In this document: positions 37,054 to 47,182 of the stretch, one piece after another
Numbering within the stretch: position 1 is the first letter of the stretch
Layout of the letters: each line of letters starts with the position of its first letter
Translations under genes and position numbers: made by a program
The notes under the pieces: model-generated
Seen by the model: only the letters and a program-made list of their open reading frames with translations
Database searches by the model: none
What the model was told of the DNA's origin: nothing
Source: an uncultured Caldimonas sp.
GTDB lineage: Bacteria > Pseudomonadota > Gammaproteobacteria > Burkholderiales > Burkholderiaceae
Reading direction: 5' to 3'
DNA: 64,000 nt
NCBI RefSeq assembly: GCF_946480305.1
Contig: NZ_CAMLJQ010000006.1
Span: 124,001 to 188,000, forward strand

Positions 37054-38049
37054 ATGAAGCCCGCAGTATTGGTGGCGCGCAAGGTGTTTCCTCAAGTCGT
37101 CGAGCGGTTGCGTGAGCATTTCGAGGTCGAGGTCAACGAAGACGAACGGGTGTGGACTCAGCAGGAGCTGGTTGCGAAGCTGCAAGGCAAGCAGGGCATC
37201 TATCTGACACCGACCAACCGCGTCGATGCCGCCGTGCTCGACGCGTGCCCCGGACTCAAGGTGGTTGCCAACATGGCGGTCGGTTTCAACAACATCGACG
37301 TGCCCGCCTGCACGGCCCGCGGCGTGCTGTGCACCAACACACCCGACGTGCTGACCGAAACCACCGCCGACTTCGGCATGGCCTTGCTGCTGGCAACGGC
37401 GCGGCGGGTCACCGAGGCGGAGCGCTTCCTGCGCAGCGGCCGATGGAACAACTGGTCGTTCGACATGCTGATGGGGCGTGACGTGCACGGCACCACCCTG
37501 GGGGTGCTTGGCATGGGCCGCATCGGGCAAGCCATTGCACGGCGCGCGGCGCTTGGTTTTGGGATGCAGGTGATCTATCACAACCGCAGCCGCCTGACAC
37601 CCGAGGTGGAGTCTGCCTTGAACGCACGCTATGTGGGCAAGGAAGAGCTGCTGCGGGAAGCCGACCACCTGATGCTGGTGCTGCCGTATTCCCCGCAAAG
37701 CCATCACGCGATCGGGCGCGCGGAGATCGCGTTGATGAAGCGCACGGCAACGCTCGTCAACATTGCTCGCGGAGGCATCGTGGACGACGCAGCGCTCGCC
37801 GAAGCGCTGGCCGAGCGCCGCATTGCGGCGGCCGGGCTCGACGTGTTCGAAGGGGAGCCCGAGGTGCACCGAGCGCTGCTGGACGTCCCCAACGTCGTGC
37901 TCACGCCGCACATCGCGAGCGCGACCGTTCGCACCCGGCTGGCAATGGCCAATCTTGCCGCCGACAATCTCATCGCCGGGCTGGGCCGTGGGCCGCAGGC
38001 TGGCAAACCGCCTTCGCCGCTGAATCCCGAGGTGCTGCCGAGAGGTTGA
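37054..38049 (+). CDS. D-2-hydroxyacid dehydrogenase (glyoxylate/hydroxypyruvate reductase, GhrB-like)
   Basis: 331 aa. NAD(P)-dependent reductase of 2-ketoacids. The nucleotide site GVLGMGRIGQAIARRA is at about 153-168. Catalytic residues lie in LVNIARGGIVDDAAL (Arg), FEGEP (Glu) and LTPHIASAT (His). TPDVLTETTADFGMALLLATARR is the dimer/hinge region. It most resembles the glyoxylate reductase branch; glycerate dehydrogenase activity is also possible. It is 27 bp after the antiporter gene. Confidence 0.9.
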   Translation: MKPAVLVARKVFPQVVERLREHFEVEVNEDERVWTQQELVAKLQGKQGIYLTPTNRVDAAVLDACPGLKVVANMAVGFNNIDVPACTARGVLCTNTPDVLTETTADFGMALLLATARRVTEAERFLRSGRWNNWSFDMLMGRDVHGTTLGVLGMGRIGQAIARRAALGFGMQVIYHNRSRLTPEVESALNARYVGKEELLREADHLMLVLPYSPQSHHAIGRAEIALMKRTATLVNIARGGIVDDAALAEALAERRIAAAGLDVFEGEPEVHRALLDVPNVVLTPHIASATVRTRLAMANLAADNLIAGLGRGPQAGKPPSPLNPEVLPRG

Positions 38050-38092
38050 GCGACACGCGGCAGGGGCACTGCGGCCCTGCCACAATCGCCGC

Positions 38093-39541
38093 ATGACGAT
38101 CGATTTCTGGCTGGCCACGCTGGGCGCGGCCAATCTGCTTTTGCTGTTGTGGCTGGCCTGGAGCCTGCGCGCGCGTACGAGTGCCGCTTCGTCCGAAGAC
38201 CTGCAATCGACACTGCGCGCACAGATGGACGGGCTCGCCCGGCTGGAGCGCGAGCTGCGCGACGAACTCGGGCGCACGAGCCAGGGCACGCGGCAGGAGC
38301 TGGGTGGCACGCTGACCAACTTCCAGCAGGCGTTGCTCACCCAGCAGGGCGACGTGGCGCGCACGCAGAACGAGCAGATCGACAGCTTCCGCACCCAACT
38401 TGCCGCGATGCAGCAGATGGTGGCCGACACCTTGCGTGCCTCCACGGGCGCGCTCACGGCGCAGTCGCAATCCGCGCGTGAAGCGCAGGACGCCGCCTTG
38501 AAACGCTTTGCCGATGCGCAAAGCGAACAGCTGCGCGCGCTGTCGGATGCGAACGAGCGCCGCCTGCTGGAAGTCCGTACGACGGTCGAGCAGAAGCTGG
38601 CGGCGCTGGCCGCCGACAACGAGAAGAAGCTGGAGCAGATGCGCCAGACCGTGGACGAGAAGCTGCATGCCACGCTCGAGCAGCGTCTCGGTGAGAGCTT
38701 CAAGCAGGTGGCCGAGCGGCTGGAACAGGTGCACCGCGGCCTGGGCGAGATGCAGACGCTTGCGCAAGGCGTGGGTGATCTGAAGCGCGTGCTGACGAAC
38801 GTCAAGACCCGTGGCGTGTTCGGCGAGACACAACTCGCGGCCTTGCTCGAACAGGTGTTCACACCGGAGCAGTACGCGGTGAACGTGGCCACCGTGCCGG
38901 GCAGCCGCGAGCGGGTCGAGTTCGCGATCCGCCTGCCCGGTAAGGGTGACGATGGCACGCCCGTGTGGTTGCCGCTGGATGCGAAGTTCCCGCGCGAAGA
39001 CTACGAGCGGTTGCTCGAGGCACAGGAGCGTGCCGACCGCGACGGCGCCGAACTGGCCGCCAAGGCGCTGGAGATGCGCATCCGCGACGAGGCCCGCACC
39101 ATCTGCGCCAAGTACCTGGCACCTCCTCACACGACGGATTTCGCGGTGCTGTTCGTGCCCACCGAGGGCTTGTACGCCGAGTTGCTCCGTCGCCCGGGGC
39201 TCGTCGAGGCGCTGCAGCGCGAGCACCGCGTGTCGCTGGCCGGCCCGACCACCTTGCTCGCCATGCTGAACAGCCTGCAGATGGGCTTCCGCACACTGGC
39301 ACTCGAGCGGCGTTCGTCCGAAGTCTGGAAGGTGCTGGGCGCCGTGAAGACGGAGTTTGCGAAGTTCGGCGACGTGCTTGCGAAGGTGAAGGACCAGACG
39401 CAGACGATGCTCAACACGCTCGACAAGGCCGAGGTGCGCACACGCCAGATGAGCCGGGCGCTCAAGACGGTCGAGGCATTGCCCGAGCCGGAAGCTGCCG
39501 GCTTGTTGCCCCAGGACTTGCCGGCCGAGGAGCGGGAATGA
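38093..39541 (+). CDS. rmuC: DNA recombination protein RmuC
   Basis: 482 aa. An N-terminal membrane helix (LATLGAANLLLLLWLAWSLRA) leads to a long coiled coil (about 35-225), rich in Gln, Glu and Arg heptads. The conserved RmuC nuclease-like domain follows: KTRGVFGETQLAALLEQVFTPEQY, VWLPLDAKFPREDYERL and PTTLLAMLNSLQMGFRTLALE. Members limit recombination-associated inversions. A CACAAT hexamer ends 6 nt before the ATG, and there is no Shine-Dalgarno, so it may be leaderless. Confidence 0.95.
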   Translation: MTIDFWLATLGAANLLLLLWLAWSLRARTSAASSEDLQSTLRAQMDGLARLERELRDELGRTSQGTRQELGGTLTNFQQALLTQQGDVARTQNEQIDSFRTQLAAMQQMVADTLRASTGALTAQSQSAREAQDAALKRFADAQSEQLRALSDANERRLLEVRTTVEQKLAALAADNEKKLEQMRQTVDEKLHATLEQRLGESFKQVAERLEQVHRGLGEMQTLAQGVGDLKRVLTNVKTRGVFGETQLAALLEQVFTPEQYAVNVATVPGSRERVEFAIRLPGKGDDGTPVWLPLDAKFPREDYERLLEAQERADRDGAELAAKALEMRIRDEARTICAKYLAPPHTTDFAVLFVPTEGLYAELLRRPGLVEALQREHRVSLAGPTTLLAMLNSLQMGFRTLALERRSSEVWKVLGAVKTEFAKFGDVLAKVKDQTQTMLNTLDKAEVRTRQMSRALKTVEALPEPEAAGLLPQDLPAEERE

Positions 39542-39623
39542 TGCGACGGCCGGGTGCCTCGCTGCTCGCGGTGCCGGGTCGCCGCGTGGCACGCGCTGCC
39601 GCCATGAACGTCTGAGGTCGCCC

Positions 39624-40814
39624 ATGATGCCGCGCCCGCTGATTGCATTGATCGGCGGCCAGGTCTGTCTGCATGCCTGCATGGCCGGCACGCGCATGGC
39701 GGCCCCGCTGCTGGCACTCGAGCAGGGCCACACGGCGTGGTCCGTGGGGGTGTTGCTGGCGCTGTTCGCACTTGCACCGGTCGTGCTGTCGCTGCCTGCC
39801 GGCCGGCTGGCGGACCGGCATGGCTACCACCGGCCCGTGGCGATTGGCGTGGCGCTGTCGTTCACCGGTGCATGCATTGCGCTGCTGTTCCAGCACTATG
39901 CGGCACTGTGCGTGGCGGCGCTGCTTACCGGCGGGGGCACCTCGTGCGCGCTGGTGGCAATCCAGCGCACGGCCGGCCGCAGCGCCGGCGACGCCACCCA
40001 ACTCAAGCGCATCTTCAGCTGGCTGGCCTTGGGGCCGGCGTTCTCGAACTTCATGGGCCCGTTCGTCTCGGGCGTGCTGATCGATCTGTGGGGTTACCGG
40101 GCGGCGTTCGCGTTTCTTGCGCTGCTGCCGCTTGCCACCATCTGGTGGGCCAGACAGGTACCGAAGGAGTCGCCGGACGCTGCCGACCACGCGAAGGGGT
40201 CGGTCTACGCTGCACTCGATCTACTGCGGTTTGCGCCGTTGCGGCGTCTGCTCGTCGTCAACTGGACGCTTTCGACGTGCTGGGACGTGCACACCTTCCT
40301 GGTGCCGGTGCTCGGACACGGGCGCGATCTGAGCGCCTCGGCGATCGGCTCCATTCTGGGCGCCTTTTCGATCGCGGCAGCCGTGGTGCGGCTGGTCATT
40401 CCCTTGGTGGCGCACCGCGTGCAGGAGTCGCAGGTGCTGCTGGCCGCGATGCTGGCCACCGCCTTGCTGTTCGGCATCTACCCCTTCACGGAGCAGGCCT
40501 GGGCGATGGGCGCGTGCTCGGTGCTGCTCGGTGCCGCGCTGGGATCGGTGCAGCCGATGGTGATGTCGGCGTTGCACCAGGTCACGCCATCGCACCGCCA
40601 TGGCCAGGCGCTGGGTTTGCGGATGATGGCCATCAATGTGTCGAGCACCGCGATGCCGCTGCTGTTCGGTGCCGCGGGTGCGCTGGTGGGGCCAGCGTTC
40701 CTGTTCTGGGCTGCGGCGGGACTGGTGACCGCAGGGGCCACGGTGGTGGGCCGGATCCGCGACGATCTTGCGTCGGCAGTCAGCCCTTCGATCCGCGACG
40801 CGCGGCACGGCTGA
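39624..40814 (+). CDS. Major facilitator superfamily transporter
   Basis: 396 aa with about 12 membrane helices. The MFS loop 2-3 signature appears as GRLADRHGYHRPVAIG (about 55-70), and a long cytoplasmic loop follows helix 6. Substrate unknown. Convergent with mnmC; the last 35 bp overlap it. Confidence 0.87.
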   Translation: MMPRPLIALIGGQVCLHACMAGTRMAAPLLALEQGHTAWSVGVLLALFALAPVVLSLPAGRLADRHGYHRPVAIGVALSFTGACIALLFQHYAALCVAALLTGGGTSCALVAIQRTAGRSAGDATQLKRIFSWLALGPAFSNFMGPFVSGVLIDLWGYRAAFAFLALLPLATIWWARQVPKESPDAADHAKGSVYAALDLLRFAPLRRLLVVNWTLSTCWDVHTFLVPVLGHGRDLSASAIGSILGAFSIAAAVVRLVIPLVAHRVQESQVLLAAMLATALLFGIYPFTEQAWAMGACSVLLGAALGSVQPMVMSALHQVTPSHRHGQALGLRMMAINVSSTAMPLLFGAAGALVGPAFLFWAAAGLVTAGATVVGRIRDDLASAVSPSIRDARHG

Positions 40815-42729
40815 CGAAGCGGGCGACATCGATCGCCTCGCGCAGATCCGCGCCGACCGGGCACGGCGTGCCGGCCACCCATGAAGCAAGCACGCGCGCT
40901 CCCAGCAGCGACCACGTGATGCCGCGGGAGCCCAACCCCGTGTACACGTACAGGCCCGCGCGGCGGGGCACGAAACGAGGGTGGTCCAGCCGTTCGCCCG
41001 GGTGATCCAGGGCGCATTCATCGGGAGCTGGTCCGATCACCGGCAAGCGGTCGTCGGTGACGCAGCGCCAGCCGACGCGGCCTTGCAACTGCGACATGTC
41101 GATCACCGGTCTCGAACCGGTGAGGCGCTCGAACTGCGCCAGGTTGTGCTGGTGGTCGGAGGCTCTCACCTCCGGGTCTGGATCGTGATGCAGCGTCGTT
41201 GCACCGCACAGCACGAGGCCGTCGTGCGCGGGGAGCACATAGCCCGCGCCTGCCACCGGCCGCCGCGGGCTCAGTACGCCGGCTGCCTGGGCGGGCAGCC
41301 AGGTGGTCTGCCCACGTACCGAAGAGAGCGGCCAGTGGCGGGGCGAGAGCAGCCGTGCCGCGTCGTTGGCGTTGGCCAGCACGACGACGGCTCCGCGGCC
41401 GATCTCGATGCCGCTCGCGTCCAGCAGCCGCCACCCGTCGTCGCAGGGCAGCAGCTTGTCGACCGTGATGCCGCCTCGCCACTGCACCGCGTCATCGGAC
41501 AGCCACGCGCTCGCCAGCTCGCCGGGACGCAGCCACCCGCCCCCAGGGTAGAACCAGGCCGGCCCGGTCAATGGCAGGCCGCTGAGCGAACGTGCCTGGG
41601 CCGTATCCACCGCCTGCACGTATTCCGGCGGCAGCCCGGTGGCATCGATGGCACGTTGCATGGATGCCAGCGCCTGGGGCTCGGTGGGCGAGGGCGCTTG
41701 CAGGCGAAGCATGCCGTCGAAGCCGCCGGTCAGGGCCGTTCGCTCGCGCAACGGCTCGAGCGATGCCCGCAGTTGCAACGCAGCGGCCCGGTTGAAGCGG
41801 GCGTGCGCTCCATCCTGCGGGTTGACGATGCCGTGGAACATGCCGCCCGGGTTGCCGGAAGCCTCTTGCGCGGGGCGGGCATGCCGATCGAGCACCAGGC
41901 TGCGCCAGCCCAGTTCCGACAGGGCATGAGCGGTGGCGCATCCGGCCAGGCCGCCGCCGACGATCACCGCTTCATGCTTGTGTGCCGACGCGGCTTGCCA
42001 GCCACGGGGGTCGTGTCGCGCGAAGCGCGGGGCAAACCGGCCGATGGTGATGTCGCGCTTGCCGCCGAAGCCGGGGGCACGTTCCACTGCGAATCCGGCT
42101 TCCTGCAGGCCGTCACGCACAGTGCGGGCGGCGCTCCAGGTGGCCACCGTCGCTTGCGGCGCGGCCAGCCGGCCGAGCGCCTTCAGCACCCGAGGCTCCC
42201 ACATCGCCTCGTTTTTCGCGGGGGCGAACCCGTCGAGAAAGAACGCGTCGACCGAGGCGCACAGCTGCGGCAGCCATTGCGCCACGTCGCCGTAGGCCAG
42301 CAGCAGCGTGATGCGGCCCCGGTCGAAGCTCAGGCGATGCAGATCAGGGGTCGGGGCGGGCCACTGCGCGGCGAGTTGTGCCACCAGGTCAGGCAGGGCG
42401 TGGGCCGCATGCACCCGCTGCAGGTCGGCCCGGGTCGGGGGGTGCTTTTCGATGGAAAGAAACGTCAGCCGGGCGCAACGCCGGGGGTGGCGGCGCCATG
42501 CGTCCCAGGTGGCGAGGAAGTTGTTGCCGAGGCCGAACCCGGTTTCCAGCACCGTGAAGTGCTCGCGAGCGGCCCACCGGTCGGGCAGGCCATTGCCGGC
42601 CAGGAACACGTGCTGCGCCTGCGGCAGTGCACCGGCGGCCGTGTGATACACGTCGCCGAACTCCGGCGCGAACGGCACGCCTTCCGGCGTGAAGTCGATG
42701 CGGGCGGGGCGGATCGGTTCGCTCTTCAC
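40780..42729 (-). CDS. mnmC: Bifunctional tRNA 5-methylaminomethyl-2-thiouridine synthesis protein
   Basis: 649 aa. The N-terminal methyltransferase domain (about 1-240) has VLETGFGLGNNFLATWDAW and SVDAFFLDGFAPAKNEAMW. The C-terminal FAD oxidase domain starts VIVGGGLAGCATAHAL and contains QEASGNPGGMFHGIVNPQ. It converts cmnm5s2U34 to mnm5s2U34 in tRNA wobble positions. I chose GTG 42729 (KSEPIRPARIDFTPEG) because it matches the family N-terminus. An upstream GTG at 42759 falls inside the efp terminator hairpin. It overlaps the convergent MFS gene by 35 bp. Confidence 0.9.
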   Translation of the reverse strand: MKSEPIRPARIDFTPEGVPFAPEFGDVYHTAAGALPQAQHVFLAGNGLPDRWAAREHFTVLETGFGLGNNFLATWDAWRRHPRRCARLTFLSIEKHPPTRADLQRVHAAHALPDLVAQLAAQWPAPTPDLHRLSFDRGRITLLLAYGDVAQWLPQLCASVDAFFLDGFAPAKNEAMWEPRVLKALGRLAAPQATVATWSAARTVRDGLQEAGFAVERAPGFGGKRDITIGRFAPRFARHDPRGWQAASAHKHEAVIVGGGLAGCATAHALSELGWRSLVLDRHARPAQEASGNPGGMFHGIVNPQDGAHARFNRAAALQLRASLEPLRERTALTGGFDGMLRLQAPSPTEPQALASMQRAIDATGLPPEYVQAVDTAQARSLSGLPLTGPAWFYPGGGWLRPGELASAWLSDDAVQWRGGITVDKLLPCDDGWRLLDASGIEIGRGAVVVLANANDAARLLSPRHWPLSSVRGQTTWLPAQAAGVLSPRRPVAGAGYVLPAHDGLVLCGATTLHHDPDPEVRASDHQHNLAQFERLTGSRPVIDMSQLQGRVGWRCVTDDRLPVIGPAPDECALDHPGERLDHPRFVPRRAGLYVYTGLGSRGITWSLLGARVLASWVAGTPCPVGADLREAIDVARFVSRAARRGSKG

Positions 42730-42743
42730 CGAAGTCGAGGCCT

Positions 42744-42772
42744 CAAAGCAAAAGGGCACCGATGGTGCCCTT
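42744..42772 (-). terminator. Terminator of efp, at the mnmC 5' end
   Basis: Leftward, stem AAGGGCACC / GGTGCCCTT with loop ATC is followed by TTGCTTTG. It lies 31 bp after the efp stop and only 15 bp before the chosen mnmC start. Confidence 0.7.
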
Positions 42773-42802
42773 GCTCAGCGTGTGCGTGAAGGCCGTGGCC
42801 GT

Positions 42803-43357
42803 TCAGACGCGCTTCTTGTATTCGTGCGTGCGGGTGTCGATTTCGACCTTGTCACCTTGCGCCACGAAGATCGGCACCTGGATCTCGAAGCCGGTGGCGA
42901 TCTTGGCAGGCTTGAGTACCTTGCCGGAGGTGTCGCCCTTCACGGCGGGTTCCGTCCAGGTGATTTCGCGCACCACGGTGGTGGGCAGTTCGACCGAGAT
43001 GGCCTTGCCTTCGTAGAACACCACTTCGACGGCCATGCCGTCTTCCAGATAACTGATGGCGTCGCCCATGTTCTCGGCCTCGACCTCGAACTGGTTGTAC
43101 TCGGCGTCCATGAACACGTACATCGGATCGGCGAAGTAGGAGTAGGTGCACTCCTTCTTGTCGAGGATGATCTGGTCCATCTTGTCGTCGGCCTTGAAGA
43201 CGACTTCGGTGCCCGAGTTGTTCAGCAGGCTCTTGAGCTTCATGCGCACGGTGGCTGCGTTGCGGCCGCCGCGGCTGTATTCGGTCTTCAGGACGACCAT
43301 CGGGTCCTTGCCCTGCATGATCACGTTGCCGGCGCGAATTTCCTGTGCAATCTTCAT
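42803..43357 (-). CDS. efp: Translation elongation factor P (arginine type)
   Basis: 184 aa. EF-P relieves ribosome stalling at polyproline stretches. Three beta-barrel domains are visible, with the tip loop YSRGGRNAA putting Arg at residue 32, where enterobacterial proteins carry lysine. In Arg32-type proteins this residue is rhamnosylated by EarP, whose gene lies 179 bp upstream in the same direction. The C-terminal domain has [17 protein letters not shown], as expected. Confidence 0.97.
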   Translation of the reverse strand: MKIAQEIRAGNVIMQGKDPMVVLKTEYSRGGRNAATVRMKLKSLLNNSGTEVVFKADDKMDQIILDKKECTYSYFADPMYVFMDAEYNQFEVEAENMGDAISYLEDGMAVEVVFYEGKAISVELPTTVVREITWTEPAVKGDTSGKVLKPAKIATGFEIQVPIFVAQGDKVEIDTRTHEYKKRV

Positions 43358-43536
43358 AGCGGTCCCTCTTGGGGGTGTCTGGGGTGTGGAATCCAGTAAC
43401 GGAAGTGTGGGCGCGTTCTACCGGCACAAGATGAAAGACATCGCAGTGGCTGGGGAACCAGCGCACCGCCTCGAGCCGCAACCGGCCGGTGGCGCATGTA
43501 AAGCCGAGAACCCAGGAACGCGCAAAGCCCGCAATT

Positions 43537-44613
43537 CTAGCTGGTTTGCCTTACGAAGCGGAGCAGCTGGGTTGTAAGGTCCGGCTCGGCGAGCAGCGTT
43601 TCACGCCAGCTTGTCACGAGTGCGCCCCAGGCCGCGCGGGGCGGCCAGGGGCCGAGGTGCGGCTCGATGCCGTTCCAGGCACGCCACAAGTGCGCGACGC
43701 GGGCTGCGAGTTCCGGCTCGGCGCCGGCAAGAAACCGCTGCAGGAACGCCTCGAGCTTGATCTCATGCGCACCGTCGTTTTGCGGGTAGATCTGCCACAC
43801 GAACGGGCGATCGGCCCACTGCGCGCGCACGAACGAATCTTCGCCGCGCACGAAATTCACGTCGCACGACCACAGCAGGCGGTCGAACTCGGGTTGGGGC
43901 AGGGGCTCGAGCCAGCCGACGCGCAGCAAGCCCGAGTCGGCGACGGCACCGGGCTGCGGCACGAGTGACAGCAGTTGCGCAAGCTGTGCGGTGGCGAGCC
44001 CCGGCGTGACGAGCAGCAGGGTGGGTGCCTGCGTGAGGTCGGCGAGCCACTCCGTCAGGCGGGGGTTGTCGTAGCAAAACAGGCTGACGACCTGCTCGTC
44101 GGTGCGTCGGGCCAGGCCGCGCGCCTGCAGCCAGGCGTCACGCTCGAACGCCCTGCGGGCGTCGATCAGCCCGGGCTCGCGCAACAGCCCGCCGGTCCGC
44201 GCCGTGAAGCCGGGGTAGTAGAAGTGCTTGCGCAAGCCGGCGCCGGGACCGCTGAACTGAGGTGAAAGCAAGCCGTGGGAACGCTCCACGTAGTCTTCGG
44301 CGCTCAGGTATTCGAGGTTGATCCACGCAGGTGGTGGCCCTCGTCGGGCCATCCGCTCGATGAAGGCATCGGGCAGCTCGCAGCCAAAGGCCTCGACGAC
44401 GGCGTCGCCCGGTTCCGGAAATGAGGCGCTTTCTGTCCAGCGGTGCACCTCGACGCCGGCAGCGCCGTCCGGCGCCATCCACTCCAGCGCGGACGGGTCG
44501 TCCACCCACAGCCGCACACGTTCGCCCCGGCCGGCCAAATCGGCTGCCAGGCGCCAGCACACGCCGATGTCGCCGTAGTTGTCGATCACTCGGCAGAAGA
44601 GATCCCATTGCAT
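43537..44613 (-). CDS. earP: EF-P arginine rhamnosyltransferase
   Basis: 358 aa. EarP transfers rhamnose from dTDP-rhamnose to Arg32 of EF-P. The N-terminus [21 protein letters not shown] is the hallmark of the family and holds the catalytic Asp pair. Downstream motifs: [25 protein letters not shown] and the donor-binding [23 protein letters not shown], with [13 protein letters not shown] fold. The ATG at 44613 is only 49 bp from the divergent uvrC start. A GACAAT hexamer ends 6 nt upstream. Confidence 0.95.
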   Translation of the reverse strand: MQWDLFCRVIDNYGDIGVCWRLAADLAGRGERVRLWVDDPSALEWMAPDGAAGVEVHRWTESASFPEPGDAVVEAFGCELPDAFIERMARRGPPPAWINLEYLSAEDYVERSHGLLSPQFSGPGAGLRKHFYYPGFTARTGGLLREPGLIDARRAFERDAWLQARGLARRTDEQVVSLFCYDNPRLTEWLADLTQAPTLLLVTPGLATAQLAQLLSLVPQPGAVADSGLLRVGWLEPLPQPEFDRLLWSCDVNFVRGEDSFVRAQWADRPFVWQIYPQNDGAHEIKLEAFLQRFLAGAEPELAARVAHLWRAWNGIEPHLGPWPPRAAWGALVTSWRETLLAEPDLTTQLLRFVRQTS

Positions 44614-44619
44614 CGCGCC

Positions 44620-44655
44620 ATTGTCCTGCAGCGCCTTTGGCCGGCACGGCACAAT
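44620..44655. promoter_or_regulatory. Back-to-back -10-like boxes between earP and uvrC
   Basis: Leftward GACAAT at 44620-44625 sits 6 nt before the earP ATG. Rightward CACAAT at 44650-44655 sits 7 nt before the uvrC ATG. Only 24 bp separate the boxes, so the two promoters must overlap. Neither has a good -35. Confidence 0.4.
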
Positions 44656-44662
44656 TTCGGCC

Positions 44663-46567
44663 ATGTCCGATCTTGCAGAACCCTTGCCCGACCCCGGGCG
44701 CGACAAGCTCCTGGCCGAAGTGGCGGCCTTGCCGGGCCTGCCTGGCGTGTACCGCTATTTCGACGCCGATGGGGGCGTGCTGTACGTGGGCAAGGCCCGC
44801 AACCTGAAGAAGCGGGTGTCGAGCTACTTCCAGAAGAACCATGGCGGCACGCGCATCGGGCACATGGTGTCGAAGATCCAGCGGATGGAAACGACGGTCG
44901 TGCGCTCGGAGGCCGAGGCGCTGCTGCTCGAGAACAACCTCATCAAGACGCTCAACCCGCGCTACAACATCCTGTTTCGCGACGACAAGAGCTACCCCTA
45001 CCTGAAGATCGCGTCGCACGACTACCCGCGCATGGCCTACTACCGCGGCTCGGTCGACAAGAAGCACCGCTACTTCGGCCCTTACCCGGGCGCGTGGGCG
45101 GTCAAGGAGTCGATCCAGCTGCTGCAGAAGGTGTTCAAGCTCCGCACGTGTGAAGACACGGTGTTCAACAACCGGACGCGTCCGTGCCTGCTGTACCAGA
45201 TCAAGCGCTGCTCGGGGCCCTGCGTGAAGCTGATCGCACAGGAGGACTATGCGCGTGACGTCGAGAACGCGGTGCGCTTTCTGGAAGGCGGCCAGCAGGA
45301 GGTGATGGACACCTTGCAGTCGCAGATGATGGCCCACGCCGAGCGGCTGGAGTTCGAGAAGGCTGCCGAGATTCGCAACCAGCTGGGCGCGCTCTCCCGC
45401 GTGCTGCACCAGCAGGCGGTGGATACCGGCTCCGACAAGGATGCCGACGTACTGGCCGTCAAGGTGCAGGGCGGCAAGGCGTGCGTGAACCTGGCGATGG
45501 TGCGCGGCGGCCGGCACCTGGGCGACCGGGCCTATTTCCCCAAGCATGTCGAAGACGCCGCGGCGCTGTCGGCCGAAGACACGGAAGAGGCGACCGAGCA
45601 CGTGCCGGTCGAGGTGCAGGTGCTGGAAGCCTTCATCGCGCAGCACTACCTGGACGCGCCGGTGCCGCCGCTGCTGGTGCTCAGTCACCCCGTGGACAAG
45701 GCGCTGATCGAGGCCTTGTCAGAGCAGGGCGGGCTGAAGATCACGGCCTTGCACCAGCCGCGCGAGCAGCGCCGCGCGTGGCTCGACATGGCCGTGAAGG
45801 GGGCCGAGCTCGCGCTGGCACGCCTGCTCGCCGAGGAGGGCTCGCAGCAGGCCCGTACGCGGGCGCTGGTCGAGGCGCTGGACCTGTCTCCCGAGAACCT
45901 CGACACCTTCCGCATCGAATGTTTCGACGTGAGCCACACGGCCGGCGAAGCCACGCAGGCGTCGTGCGTGGTGTTCGAGCAGCACAAGATGCAGTCGTCG
46001 CAGTACCGTCGCTACAACATCGAGGGAGTGACGGGCGGGGACGACTATGCCGCGATGCGGCAGGTGCTGACGCGCCGCTATGCCAAACTGGCCGAAGCCG
46101 CGCAGCAGGGCGAGGCGCGGCTGCCCGATCTGGTGCTCGTCGACGGCGGCAAGGGGCAGGTGGCGATGGCACGAGAGGTGTTCGAGGAGCTGGGCCTCGA
46201 CCTGGGCCTGATCGCCGGCGTCGAGAAAGGCGAAGGCCGCAAGGTGGGCCTGGAGGAGCTGGTGTTCGCCGACGGGCGCGAGAAGGTTTACCTCGGCAAG
46301 GATTCCGCCGCGCTGATGCTGGTGGCGCAGATCCGCGACGAAGCGCACCGCTTCGCGATCACCGGCATGCGCGCGCGGCGTGCATCAGTTCGCACTGGCG
46401 GCTCCAAGCTGGAGGACATCCCTGGCGTGGGGCCGAAGAAGCGGGCTAGACTGCTCCAGCGCTTCGGCGGGCTGCGCGGCGTGACCAACGCGAGCATCGA
46501 GGATCTGGTCTCGGTGGACGGCATCTCCCGCGAACTGGCCGAAGAGATCTACCGCGCGCTCCATTGA
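44663..46567 (+). CDS. uvrC: UvrABC excinuclease subunit C
   Basis: 634 aa. UvrC makes the 3' and 5' incisions in nucleotide excision repair. The GIY-YIG domain is at the N-terminus ([28 protein letters not shown], given here in part), the UVR motif is at about 223-240 ([17 protein letters not shown]), and the RNase-H-like nuclease has [11 protein letters not shown] and [19 protein letters not shown] tandem helix-hairpin-helix ends the protein ([21 protein letters not shown]). The start at 44663 fits the family. The same frame extends upstream into the earP region without similarity. Confidence 0.97.
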   Translation: MSDLAEPLPDPGRDKLLAEVAALPGLPGVYRYFDADGGVLYVGKARNLKKRVSSYFQKNHGGTRIGHMVSKIQRMETTVVRSEAEALLLENNLIKTLNPRYNILFRDDKSYPYLKIASHDYPRMAYYRGSVDKKHRYFGPYPGAWAVKESIQLLQKVFKLRTCEDTVFNNRTRPCLLYQIKRCSGPCVKLIAQEDYARDVENAVRFLEGGQQEVMDTLQSQMMAHAERLEFEKAAEIRNQLGALSRVLHQQAVDTGSDKDADVLAVKVQGGKACVNLAMVRGGRHLGDRAYFPKHVEDAAALSAEDTEEATEHVPVEVQVLEAFIAQHYLDAPVPPLLVLSHPVDKALIEALSEQGGLKITALHQPREQRRAWLDMAVKGAELALARLLAEEGSQQARTRALVEALDLSPENLDTFRIECFDVSHTAGEATQASCVVFEQHKMQSSQYRRYNIEGVTGGDDYAAMRQVLTRRYAKLAEAAQQGEARLPDLVLVDGGKGQVAMAREVFEELGLDLGLIAGVEKGEGRKVGLEELVFADGREKVYLGKDSAALMLVAQIRDEAHRFAITGMRARRASVRTGGSKLEDIPGVGPKKRARLLQRFGGLRGVTNASIEDLVSVDGISRELAEEIYRALH

Positions 46568-46594
46568 GAAGCGCGCAAAGACGAGGGGTCGGTC

Positions 46595-47119
46595 ATGTCG
46601 GAGAAAAGCCGGGTCGCGTGTGCGTGGCGGCGGTCGTGGGGGTGGGCCGCGCTCGGTGTGGCGGTGGCCGCCGTGATGGGGGGGTGTGCGCAGGACGCGC
46701 AAAAGCCGCCACCGTCTTCACCGCCTGCACAGGCTTCGCGGCCGGCCGCGTCGACGCCCGCACCCGCAAAACCGGCCCCCCGGGCCGAAGCTCCGGCCCG
46801 CAACTGGGAGCAATACCGGCTGCGCGTGGGACACCGGCTCGCAGAGGCGAATGCCGCGGGCGTGTATCTGGACACGCCGCCCGACATCCTGCTCGCGATC
46901 CCCGTACTCGAGATCGAACTGAACGCGGATGGCAGCGTGCGCCGGATCGAGGTGATGCGGCACCCACGGCAGGCCAAGGACACGACCCAACTGGCGATCG
47001 ACGCAGTCCGGAGGGCGGGGCCGTTCGGCAGCGTGGCCCATCTGCCCAAGCCCTGGAAGTTCCCGGAAACGTTCCTGTTCCGCGACGACCGCAAGTTCAA
47101 GCCCAGGTCGCTGGACTGA
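46595..47119 (+). CDS. Lipoprotein with TonB-like C-terminal domain, unknown function
   Basis: 174 aa. Signal segment AALGVAVAAVMGGC with a lipobox Cys at about residue 31. A Pro/Ala-rich linker (about 38-68) leads to a small domain: VYLDTPPDILLAIPVLEIELNADGSVRRIEVMRHP (in part), then TTQLAIDAVRRAGPFGSVAHLPKPWKFPETFLFRDD. That resembles the C-terminal beta-alpha-beta unit of TonB/TolA proteins. It may act in the periplasm, but no partner is known. It lies between uvrC and pgsA. Confidence 0.75.
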   Translation: MSEKSRVACAWRRSWGWAALGVAVAAVMGGCAQDAQKPPPSSPPAQASRPAASTPAPAKPAPRAEAPARNWEQYRLRVGHRLAEANAAGVYLDTPPDILLAIPVLEIELNADGSVRRIEVMRHPRQAKDTTQLAIDAVRRAGPFGSVAHLPKPWKFPETFLFRDDRKFKPRSLD

Positions 47120-47182
47120 GCGCCGGAGCGGCGCAGCAGGGGTGCTGCGTGGCGGTCATCAACTTGCGCCACAATGGCCGCC

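Noticed and set aside
37036..39733. Two large minus-strand frames opposite the hydroxyacid dehydrogenase and rmuC
   Set aside because: Ser/Cys/Arg- or His/Gln-rich mirrors of well-identified plus-strand genes.
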